Shown: one piece after another, positions 22,940 to 33,660 of the stretch | How positions within the stretch are numbered: position 1 is the stretch's first letter | Layout: the number at the start of each line of letters is the position of its first letter | NCBI GenBank assembly: GCA_963921825.1 | Contig: OY997592.1 | Coordinates: 63,508,336-63,572,335, forward strand | DNA length: 64,000 nucleotides | Direction: 5' to 3' | Origin: Erodium maritimum | Lineage: Eukaryota; Streptophyta; Magnoliopsida; Geraniales; Geraniaceae | Notes under the pieces: model-generated | Database searches by the model: none | Seen by the model: the letters and a program-made list of their open reading frames with translations, nothing else | Told to the model about the DNA's origin: nothing | Position numbers and translations under genes: made by a program

Positions 22940-24000
22940 GGTCGTAATAGTTGACAATGTGAGATACCTCATAAAAACCAATTAACACCTCTATGATTTC
23001 TCGCCATTGAAACAAAAGTCAATTGAAGTTGGTGAGCAAAATAATGCACATAATAGGCTTGCGGATTTTCCTTTAGAATCAAAGTTTTCAAACCTCCAAA
23101 TTGACCTCGCATATTACTTGCTCCATCGTATCCTTGACCTCGAATTTTGGATATGCATAACCCAAATCCGAACAACAAAGTTTCAAGAGATTCTTTAAGT
23201 GCAATTTCACTTGTACCTTTAACATAAAAAATGCCAATAAATCTTTCTACAACAAAACCTTCATCATCAACAAAACGCACAACAATAGTCATTTGTTCTT
23301 TGCTATAACAATCACCCGATTCATCAACAAGTACACAAAAATGTCATCGTCAATTTCATCAACAATCTTTTTACCAGCTTCAATAGCACAAACATTCACA
23401 AATTCTTTTAGAATAAGAGGAAAAGTCATCTTACAATTTTCTCCCCTGCTTCTTATTGTCTCCCTCACTCTGTCACTATTTTCCCTAAAAGTTCTATGAG
23501 CTCAAGAAAATGACCCTTATAAACATAATTTTTCCCTTCATCGTGTGTTCTAAAGGCCATACCACCTTTAATAAGATATTTTACTGCTTAAAGTGATGTT
23601 TCCACACGAACAAAATAATCTTCTTCTGCTTTTGCACACTGTTTTGTATATGGAGACATAATACCTTGGTTTTTCTCAAAAGATCTTCACGACTTTGTAC
23701 AAAAAATTTCTACCAACTAATGAGGTTTGCACCGACAAGTTTATGCAATTTGTCCTTACGATTCCAACTATTAAAACCTTCCTTCACAAATTTTGATTCG
23801 CTAGTACCATCGTAGAACAAATAACAAGGAAAATGAAACGCATCATCATTCTCTATATTATATTCCAACCATTTGAACTCATCAAACCAACTTTTTTGAA
23901 ATGAACGATGTCGTACCCAAAATTTGTAAAAGGATACTCAGTCAAAGTGGGTTCAGACTGACCTTTTAGAAGGTAAGCTCTTCTTACCTCATATTGATCG
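22940..24000 (-). pseudogene. hAT-type (TTF-domain/DUF4371, ZMYM1-like) transposase relic
   Basis: The best segment, 23292-22969, reads VVRFVDDEGFVVERFIGI, then SKIRGQGYDGASNMRGQFGG and YYVHYFAHQLQLTFVSMA, which are the conserved blocks of plant DUF4371 hAT-like proteins. About 600 bp upstream on the same strand YEVRRAYLLKGQSEPTLTEY and a WFDE/WLEY-like block represent the TTF-type N-terminal domain. The segments between are broken by many stops and frame changes. No terminal repeats were identified. Confidence 0.8.
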
Positions 24001-25518
24001 TTTGGATGATAACCAAAAATTTAAATCCTTTTGTTAGGATCAAACTCTAAATATGTTCTGTTCTTGAATTCCTCATTTGGAGATTGTAGTGGCAGTTTAG
24101 GTTATCTTTCACTTGAAGAAGGAATTTCATGAGCTTCTTAAATTGTTGAAATTGAGTCCCTACTCTACATTTGAAGTTGCTCTCGGTTTGAGTCCTTGCT
24201 CTCGGTTTCAGCAACTAAGGCTTCATCAGAAATTGTGTTCATTGATTGAGGCTTCCCTTTCTTTAGCTTCCTCCTTTGCTTCCTTTTCTTTTTCGAGACC
24301 TTTAGAGCTTCGTATAAAGTTATCTCATAATTAAAATTGTCCTTCCCTGATCCTGAGATGGGTTCAGATGCATTTAAACCATCAATTAATGCATTTTCTT
24401 CAGGTACTATGTACTCAACTCCTAGGGATGAGTTGCCAGCAAATCAATCCTGAACTTGGATGTTTGCAATTAATGAGTTGAAAATTGAGTTTTTCGAGAT
24501 AGAACTCGACTTTTGACTTTCCTCCGACGGTGCGTACCGATCATATGAGAGACCTTCCGATGAGTAATGAGACTTCAATACTCTCATTATCCAACGATAG
24601 ATTGATTGTGGATTGAATCATAACAGCCATGTTACTATGTATTAAGACAAAGGCTATATGGAAATTGAGTCCAGAGATTGAATCCGGATGCACTAGAATA
24701 GTTGAACCAAATCTACAAGCTAGGGCTTTAAGGGTTTTCGAGTTCCCGCCTCCCATTAGTATACCTTAGATGCAAATCCATTTATAGAAGCCTCCTCTAT
24801 ATAGAAATAGTTCTTTGTCGTGAATCATCTTCATCCAGGATGATAGTTAAGTCCAAACTTCACCAACCATCTTCTCTACAAACTGAGCATCTGCACAACT
24901 AATCATCATATCTTTATTTCCCATATATCTTATTTCTAAGTCAAGAACACCTTTGGCTTAAATTTCTTGATAAATAAAGCTAGCATTTTGATTAAAAATA
25001 CTAACACCCATCCAGGCTTTAGAGGCCAAGGATTTCTAATCGATATCCACCACTCCCTCCTCATTGATAATAAGATTAGACCTTTTCTCCGAAAGCCAAG
25101 ATCTAAGATCCTCCTTGATAGGGCAACAAAAAGGGTTAACATCCTATCTTCGATTCATTTAACATTACAATAGATCATCGAAGATCAACCACTTTGTCGA
25201 AGGTGATAAAATAGAAGAATTTCCCTCTCTTATTGGGTAAAAGAGGAAGTTGGACCTCTAGAACAGGGTCTGGCTAGCTAAAAATAGAGAATAAGCCATC
25301 TTTGTTCGAGCTTGTAGGTATGTTTTTTCCCACGAAAAATACTAAGTTTTATCAAATCAACAAAAACTCCAAAGGAGGATTACATTAAGGGAAGAATACC
25401 AGTAAATGGGCCAAAAGACCTAGGAAAATGAGAATATCAAGAGACGTTTAGGGAGAAACAACATATTGGGAATAACAAACGCCACCTCGGGACGAGCCAC
25501 AACACCGTCGAGAAAAAC
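24001..25518. other. unrecognised intergenic sequence
   Basis: It contains short open frames (24541-24756 minus, 24936-25142 minus) without recognisable domains. It may include the N-terminal part of the hAT relic up to about 24400. Nothing else is supported. Confidence 0.4.
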
Positions 25519-26354
25519 GACCATGTTACGTCCCAAATCTGGTTTTGACCAGACTCGAGACGTGACCTGAGTTAATAATAGAAAATAATAAACAATTAAT
25601 AGATATTTTAAAAGTGCGAATAAACTCCATCAAATCCTTATAATAAAATAATCCAAAAACTTCAAATATGAGTCAAAGCTCAACATAAAGTGTAAGATAA
25701 ATAGTGTTTAGTACAAAAGACCAACACATCTCTAGAATAACCCTCAAAACGTCCAGAAGCTCCCGAGCCTCGAACTCAATAAACATAAGGTACGCTTGTA
25801 AAAACAGTGAGAAAAACCGAAGGGGTGAGCTTGCGCTCAGTAGGGAAAATCGTAAATAAGTTAACCTTCAGTTTAGTAATAAAACTGCCTTAGCATGGCA
25901 ACGCAATTAACAATTAAACGCTATCAAACAATGAAATACAAGGAATTAGTATAAATCAGAATGGTATCGCATTCTCAAAGATCACTGTAACTTTAAAAGA
26001 TTACATGAAGCGTACTATAAATATGTCACAACCATTAAAATGGGAACAAGTAATATCACACCAACCACTTGCTTTCTCAAGCCTCCGATCCATGAATAGA
26101 TTCAGGTGTCACATCGGTTCCCATACTCCGATCCACCAGAGTATTCATATCATGTCAGATTTTCCCTCGGTCCAGAGGAGGCACATACATCGGGGCACCG
26201 GAAACAATCCCAAAGGGGCGCTTATCATCGGGATTCTCGGAAACGCCTCCAAAGTACCATATGTCATAGGGAACCAAGGTAATGCTCCCGCAGGACGCAT
26301 ACACTTGGGTGAAACCATAAGTAACCATTCCCCACAGGGTAAACCATCCAATTG

Positions 26355-26590
26355 CCCCGCAGGGTCCAATAACCAATGCCCGCAGGATCCAATAACCAAT
26401 GCCCCACAGGGTCCAATAACCAATTCCCCGCAGGCTCCAATAATCAATGCCCCGCAGGCTCCAATAACCAATGCCCGCAGGCTCCAATAATCAATGCCTC
26501 GTAGGCTCCAGTAACCAATGCCCGTAGGCTCCAATAAACAATGCCCCCCAGGGTCCAATAACCAATGCTCGCAGGCTCCAATAATCAATC
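26355..26590. repeat. 23-24-bp minisatellite, about ten units
   Basis: The unit approximates CCCCGCAGGCTCCAATAACC followed by AATG, with substitutions such as CAGGGTCC and CAGGATCC. The tract is contiguous, with no unique spacers. It occupies the position of the 31-bp array in the 5' LTR at 8290. Frames crossing it (26005-26490, 26145-26588) merely translate the repeat. Confidence 0.92.
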
Positions 26591-26634
26591 ATTATCCCGC
26601 AGGATCTGCCAACCACTACAACACCACCAGATTA

Positions 26635-26653
26635 CCCCCCCCCCCCCCCCCCC
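26635..26653. repeat. 19-base C tract
   Basis: Uninterrupted C run between ATTA and GGTGTAAGTAC, the counterpart on the opposite strand of the G tract at 14030-14052. Confidence 0.85.
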
Positions 26654-27435
26654 GGTGTAAGTACCACTTTCACCACAATACACCAAGGACATCCAATTAG
26701 TCCTCTACACTTACCGTTATACTTACCTGTCACGATATACCGGTCCATCGATCACCTGATCGTACCGTTTGGCACAATCAGTCATACTCGATCATCCGTT
26801 CAAGCATTCAATTACTCAACATTCAATCAATCAACCAATCAGTAAACATTCAATCAATCATTCAAGCATACAATTTAACTAGTTTCATTAGACTCTTAAC
26901 TTAACTTGAACTAAGCAAACAAGCATGTGAGGCAAACACACACAACTAATCCGATGGCTCATCACGGCCTCTCTACCAGTAAAACAATTACCAAGTATTG
27001 AAAGCGAGTTACACTAGTTATTCACATCCTACTCATGCATACTAGACACATCCGGTTATTAGTAATTGAAAGACGATTATTCTAGTTATTCGCATCCTAT
27101 ATGCAATTCTAGGACCTTTCCGATTTTATTAACCTAATAGGCATACTAGTATTGAAATACTCGAGTAGTTAGGACTTTCCCTACCTTGTGGTCTTCCTCT
27201 AACAAATCTCTGCTGTAAAGCTCGATTCATCCCTCCTCCGTTCTTCACACGGGTTCCGGAATGGTCTTCGTCCTGCGAGTTCGAAACCAAGGTCTTGGAA
27301 CACAATTAAACTCTAATCAAGATCTAACCCAGAAGCAAGCAAAGTCCCAAAAACATCCCCAAAAGAATAGTTCATATCAAAGATCAAATTTGACGAAAAA
27401 CACCCCAAAAGAACCCAAAACTGATCTGCCATGGA

Positions 27436-27562
27436 AAGGGTCACGAAGCCGTGACACCACCCGTCATGGATGACGTCACGGAACCGTGACGCGTGCCATC
27501 ACGGACTCCATCACGGAGCCGTGACGCCTCCCGTCACGGTATCCGTCACGGATCCGTGGCAG
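27436..27562. promoter_or_regulatory. palindrome cluster in solo LTR
   Basis: Sites at 27440-27455 (one arm changed), 27475-27490, 27511-27525 and 27545-27560 (last arm CCGTGGC). The centres vary (AAG, GAA, GAG, GAT) while the arms are kept, as in the related LTR at 353-490. Confidence 0.75.
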
Positions 27563-28489
27563 GTCTGGGCAGACTCGCCCTTCTTCAACCTCCAGCTCCT
27601 TTTCCCCGAAAATTAACACCCAAACTCCATTTTCAGTCAACAAAAACTCCCAAAACAGATAAATAACTCCAAAACTCCTCTACTCATGGTAGGAATCATC
27701 AATAAAAAAACCCAAACTAATTCCAACTTCAAAAACCAATAAAACCCAAGGAATTCCATCAAATACCAACAAATACTTCTCAACAACATCATCTAACATT
27801 AACCCAATCAAAACCCAACAACTTCTAGTAAAACCAAGTAAAACCCATGAAATGAAATGAAAGGGAAAGAGATTTAGATAGTGCTCTTACCTTTAGGAGA
27901 ATGAGATGAAGAAGATGGTGGGATTTTGGAGAAGAAGGTGGTAGAAAATGAACCCAAGGTGCCTCCTTTCACTTGCTTCTTCTTCAAAACTTCATTGCTC
28001 TTCCTCTCCTTCTTTTCTCTCTAGATGGTCGGCCAACACTAGCAAATAAGATGAAATTGTTGCTCCCTTTTCTTTAATAGACCTAATTGGTAAAAAGACC
28101 AAATGCCCCTTTAGATATTTTCCTAATTTGAGGCCCTTAGGAGGGTACAATGGTCCAAGACCACTCATTTCCTATCTTCCAATATTTTATGGACAAGTGT
28201 CCAAGTAGGGCACATTAATCTCCAAATTCAAATTTCAGCACTTAAATTAATTAGGCCTTAATCGCTATAAGGTCCGATTTTGACCAAAGTTGACTTTTCC
28301 CAATATTATACTCAAATGAAAGGAAACGGCCCAATTAAGCCAACCGTGATGACGGCTAAGCTTTTTGGGCCCCGAAAAAGCCCCGAGTGACCTCCTGAGT
28401 CATCGGTTGACTTTTCCGGCCGAAAGTCAAACTTTTCCTAGAAGTCACTGGTTCGACTGGGATCGACCGGGAGCGGTTCTTACAGACCA

Positions 28490-30260
28490 TTACCGACTCA
28501 GACGCTAGAGATCCCGAGAAGCCAAAAGATGGTTGAGCTTCATTGGGGGCCAACACCCGCACAAGCGACGAGTCTGGGAACACACCAAACCTCGTTGACG
28601 AGGGAAAAGACACGATGGGTATGTCGAGCACAAACATCTTGTTGGGGTGAAGCTTGGAGCTTCTACTACCAAAGCCTTTGTGTTGAAGGATGTCTAAGAA
28701 ATCCTCCCCATTCTTCTCAACTAGTACTTGTTGAGAAGAGTACTAACGGATTTCAGAGGTTTTCAAAGGCCATCGTTCCCTTTTTTTCTAAAAAACTACT
28801 TCTTCTCGTCTATGATGTCACAGTCTGAAAGGCCAAGTAGGATCCAGTTCCGTGCAAAGTGTAGAAATTTCTATACCTTAGTCTATCGATGTGTAGAGGG
28901 CATCAACGTATTAATTAAATACGATGGACATTAGTAAGATGTTGCTTTTATTAAATATAATATCACAGGTCTTACAAGAACACGAGAGTACTCGTCACCA
29001 GATCCTAATCCAAACTAAGAAGTAGAATACCTATACAATGAAACTAATGCTCTCTACATATAGGGTTTTAGGAGGTCGGCTACGTAGTTTGGAAGGCAAG
29101 GCCTTTCCTTAAGCTGGTTGGTCGAAATAAGTAGGTTTCCACTTTACAAAAAGGGGAAACCTCCTTTGTTTTGGAGAGAAAGTTGGAGCTTGAAGGAGGT
29201 CTGGATCCGATGCGTGCGCGGCAAGGCGCGCTGCTGGCCCTTGGGCCATAACAGTGCTGTTATGAGGACAGTCTGAGGTGGGACTGACTTGGTCTGACGC
29301 GATACTATTCCTCGACTTCGGGCTCAAGTCGGAAGAGCCTGTTCTTGGCTATTGGCGTTGGCAGCGGTCCTTCTCGGCTCAGTCTTCTCTCGGACGGCCA
29401 AGGCGTGAAGATACGAGCTCGAAGGCCCACGTTGTCATCTAGCTTGGTCTGGGATGGTATTTTGAGACCGTCTCGGCATGATAGTGACGATGCGGTTGAG
29501 TTGCGCTTCCGAGGTGTCATAATGAGGATGGGGTCACCGTACGCGAACACGATGTTGCGTCTAATAGAGGACTCAGACTCAGAAAGATTTTCTTCCTCCC
29601 TAATATCGCCTTCTTCTCGAGCTTCCTATATTCGATGAATTTTGATTGTTCTTTGAGTTGTTTCATCTTGATTCCTAACATGTAATATGTGATGTGTGGT
29701 CACTATTGTAAAAGTCTCCACCTAGTCCGTCTAGGCCCCAAAATCTGTAAAAATGTCCGACTCGTCGTTACCTAGGTCCTAAAATTTAAAAATCGTCCGA
29801 CTCGCCGCCTCACCTAGGCCTCAAAATATGAAAATCATCCGACTCGCCGTTTCATTCGATTAGTCGGAAACTTAGGACTTTGGTTTGTGAAATTAGACAT
29901 TTAAAAAAGAGATGAAAAGGTGAGAGGCACAATATGTTTGTAATTGTCTTGAATTTCTTGATATAAAAATATGGGATGTGTCCCTCTTTGGTGGTTTATC
30001 ATTATAATTTAGATTTTTATTAAAATTTAGAGAAAAATCAAAATGAGAGCATTATTTGATTCAGTTTTTTATTTGTATTTTGATATTTAATATTTTTATA
30101 TTATATAAATATAATATATTTTTTGAATTTTTTATTATATTTGTGTAATGTATATTTAATAATAATTAAAAAAAAGTTAAATCCGCCTAGTCCCCGACTA
30201 GTCTCCACCTAATGCCTAAGGGTCCTCACCGCCCAACTAGCGCTTGGTTTGAAGCATTTG
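28490..30260. other. unrecognised intergenic sequence with a CTAGG-rich repeat
   Basis: The continuation of the sequence split by the solo LTR. Open frames at 28529-28828, 29305-29550 and 29345-29638 have no recognisable family. Between about 29690 and 30240 a loose repeat recurs, with CACCTAGGCCTCAAAAT and TCCGACTCGCCG elements and a final CCGCCTAGTCCCCGACTAG. This resembles common non-autonomous plant repeats, but I cannot define its ends. Confidence 0.4.
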
Positions 30261-30475
30261 TATGGGAAACCCCAAAACCCAACAATATATCATTAAAAAC
30301 CAACAATAGACACACAATACCATTTAAGCCAAAATTATTCTAGATACCAAAAATGAATGAATTCAATACATTCTTATCCTAGAAAATGAAAATCGAAATC
30401 CTGCCCTTTCCCTAATGGAATTCTTCATTTTTGTCAGTTATGAAGCAAACCAAACTAACAAATTCTAAGTATTTA

Positions 30476-33026
30476 TCAACCATCGATGGAAGGACGGGTT
30501 GTGTTGGGCAATCTCCGGCCGGCAACAAAGTTGCTGAAGAGGTGCAGCGCCCTTGACGGCTGAGCATAAGCCACCATATGCGAAGCTCCCCTCACCGTTG
30601 CAAATGTTAGCAGATTTCCATACTCAATAGTCCATCCTCCCACCTGTTTCATCATCAAATATATGTTTATATCTACTAACATAACACATCCAATAACATC
30701 TAAAACACCATTCCAACCTGTCTTTTGTGAAACCATGCCCCGTATGGTACCGTGCTTTGGAAGTTCAGATCTTGAGCTAGTTCCCGGACAAGAGTGCGCG
30801 ACCCCAGTAGGGGTACCACTGAATCTTGATCACCACTGCAATTTTTCCAAACATATATGTTAGCTAAACATGCACTTGAGAAAATACATATGTTTACTGA
30901 ATGTGCATAAACACATTACCTGAAAATCCATACGGGGATCTGATTCTGAATGATCTGTTTGAGTGAGGGAAGCATGTTGATGTTACCATCAGTGTCGCTG
31001 TAATTCAAAATACTGCAACAAACAAAAATGTTAAGTGAGAAATGTGACAGGATCAGTGTACTTCTGTGAGATTATCCGCTAAACTTACCTACTACACATT
31101 GACCAGGTGTAGGGTAAATTAGTGCGGTTAGCGTGGAGGGCCATCTGAACCTCAGGGAGGTTGAAATAGACGCGTCTTTCGTAGTCCATACAAACATCAA
31201 CACCAACACTAATCTTGGTAGCCTGAAATATACAACAAAAATGGAATAAGATGGATTGAGTGAGTAACAAGGAAAGGTTGATCATAAAAGAGAAGGATTT
31301 AAGGGTTGACCAGTTTGCGCAGTCTTAGTTCTTGCTCAACAATAGATGGATAACAAACATCAAGAATGACATCATAATTGTTGATGTATTCACCAACAAT
31401 TTGATTGGCCTTTTCTATGGCATCGTTGCACGTCTGGGTTTCATTGTGAGGACCGTCATTGGTATAATCATCAAAAGAGCATTCATTCATGATAGTCAGC
31501 CCTATTTCATCTGATATCATTCCATGAGACCAAAAGAACTCGTATATTGCTGGCACATCTCGATCTAGTCTAAGAACGGGGTTCCCAATCTAATCAACAA
31601 GTAGGTACAACAATCACAAGACCAGCATATATTATAAACACAAGTCTAACATTCTAAACCAAATATTCTTACTGCAACTCCTTTGATATTGAACTTGAAA
31701 CCAGTAGAATTTGCATTGTAATTCAGTAACTCGATTGCCAATTGAGGAATGAAGTGCCCTATATGACAATACCATATGGTTAATGACATCAACATTAATG
31801 CAATATAATCAAAACTGTACAAAAACTGGTTCTTTAATTAAAGCTAAGTAACAGTAGCATTGATGTCTAAATGAGGTTATGAACCTGCATAGCTTTCTCC
31901 AGTGAGAAACAACGGTCTCGATTTGAATTCTTGAAACTTTTCATACCAGTTCAACAAGAAGGTTTGCATATCCTTGGCTGCAATGAGTTAAGGAATGTAT
32001 CAGTCAGGACAAAGCCTTAATACACAACTACTTGATAAACCCACAATGTTTAATTTTTCTTTTTAATTTTGTAGTTGGTTCAATTGGGTGGAGTTTGGTT
32101 ACCGGTAGTGGCATCCCCAACAAGGTAATCTGAAGAAGTATTTGAATACGACCATCCTACTCCAGCAGGGGAATCGACAAACAGCAGATTTGATGCTGCA
32201 AATCAACAACAACACAAATTACAACAAGCCATGCTTTGTTAATCATCAAAACTCGATTTCACTACCTCTATTCCACGACATAGCATTTTTGTTCAGCCCT
32301 CGACCATCACCTCGAGGACAAAATGGACCCAGCTCAGTAAAGGCGCCTATACCAACAGAGGAGCAACCAGGGCCTGCATAGATTTAGTTTAGAAACATGA
32401 ACTATACCACCAATTTTCAGTATCCTACACAAACATTCATTTGTTTCAATGCTTTGGAGCCCCAAAAAAATATAACAAAACAGCTAAAGAATTAAAGTAA
32501 AAGGTTGGAATTTTAACAAAAGACATTGCCCACTGACCTAGATCCAGAAACAAAAGCATTGTTCCATGTTCAGAAACATAATCACAAGATCAAATTTTAA
32601 GAACCCAATAACCCTTCTATTATTTAATTTTCCTTTTCAAGGAAGCACAAACACTATAGAAACTGAATCAACAATGTCTCCAAAACACCAAAAGCTAGAG
32701 AGGTAAAAAAAACCCTTAAAGAACAACAAACAACACCAGAAGCAGAATCAAAATTGAAGAAAACCCAGAAAAGATGAGAAGATTGAAAGAGGACCTCCAT
32801 TGAGCCAGAGGGTGAGGGGCTTGTTGATAGGGTCAGTCTCAGCTTCAACAAAGTAGTAAAACAAGCTCCTTCCAGCAACGGGATCAACATCAACATACCC
32901 AGCATATTGCTTGAACGAAACCAGAGGCTGACCAGGCAACTTCACCACCAGATCCTCAGCTGGATACCCAGAAACTGAAATTGCCAGTAAACCCACAAAA
33001 AAGATCACAACTTTCCCACTACCCAT
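30476..33026 (-). CDS. serine carboxypeptidase-like protein (SCPL, S10), ten exons, copy A
   Basis: Exons: 33026-32795, 32373-32266, 32195-32103, 31977-31885, 31758-31673, 31589-31311, 31222-31089, 31012-30920, 30835-30718, 30643-30476; all junctions are GT-AG and the joined frame is 467 aa. A signal peptide (about residues 1-20, [15 protein letters not shown]) directs it to the secretory pathway or vacuole. Family landmarks are [15 protein letters not shown], the nucleophile in LTGESYAGH (Ser about 173), the Asp motif [10 protein letters not shown] and the His motif GASHMV (His about 434). It resembles the SCPL42-45 group. It hydrolyses C-terminal residues or transfers acyl groups; the substrate is unknown. 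Relative to copy B it has [10 protein letters not shown] instead of [10 protein letters not shown] and HMVAYAQP instead of HMVPYAQP. Reading frame and splice sites are intact. Confidence 0.94.
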
Positions 33027-33125
33027 CTCTGGAAATGTCAAGATTTTCCTAGAAAATCAAAAAACCCAGAGCCAAACACTAAAGCTCCCCAAATTCTCTG
33101 TGTCATCAAGCTAACTGGTTCCCTC

Positions 33126-33133
33126 TATTTATA
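33126..33133 (-). promoter_or_regulatory. TATA box of SCPL copy A
   Basis: The minus strand reads TATAAATA 100 bp upstream of the ATG. The same motif lies 91 bp upstream of copy B within conserved sequence. Confidence 0.7.
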
Positions 33134-33660
33134 TGTAATGTATGCTGAGAAAACAATTACTTTTTAGCATAATGGCTTGTAATTTGCTTTGATTTATTCT
33201 TCTCTAGTATTAGTCTGTTTTATTATATAATTACACCTATAATAAATAATGATGACAAAAGCACATCCTTTTTCAGGCAATTCAGTTACAAGATCTGCTT
33301 TTTGTTTTAACTAGAAAATAAATCATTTTTTATGCTCGTTCCACGTAGCTCGAAAGCAGTTTTGAAATTTTCTTTTGTGAAAAATAAAAGGTAAATTGGA
33401 TTTGGAGTATGGTAGAAAGACTAGTGAGTTGCATGCAGAAAATGAGGCTAGTGATGTGCCACTGAAATTGAAGACTCGTTCTTATTTGGTGTCTTACTCT
33501 GACAGTCAATGCATGCTTGTTTATACACTGCATTACATTGCCAAGTAGCATATTTGTTGGATCACAATTCAGAACCACCAGCCAATTGTTATTTTTTTAC
33601 ACATGCTCTTCAAACTGATTTTTTTTTTAACTTTATATATTAGATGATTAAATTACAGAT

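Larger units (their letters stand above)
25524..28484 (-). mobile_element. solo LTR of a Tekay-like gypsy element, minus orientation, TSD GACCA
   Basis: Plus-strand limits are TGTTACGTCCC (25524) and GGTTCTTACA (28484), with the 5-bp duplication GACCA at 25519-25523 and 28485-28489. Length is 2961 bp, with no internal region. Both ends and most of its length resemble the Tekay-like LTRs at 1-1425 and 7474-9649, including the palindrome cluster; unlike the 5' LTR it keeps the poly-C tract and the central AT-rich part. Confidence 0.94.
30262..33660 (-). repeat. segmental duplication unit A (SCPL gene plus flanks)
   Basis: The unit comprises the SCPL gene at 30476-33026 with its 3' flank (matching 37490-37710) and its 5' flank up to about 33600 (matching about 40260-40860). 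Flank matches include CCATTTAAGCCAAAA downstream and GGTTCCCTCTATTTATATG upstream. Boundaries are approximate. Confidence 0.8.

Noticed and set aside
26005..26588. Frames with repeated WSLRGIDYWSLR-like peptides, and a CRISPR-like look
   Set aside because: They are translations of a contiguous 23-24-bp minisatellite inside an LTR. There are no unique spacers, and the context is a plant genome.
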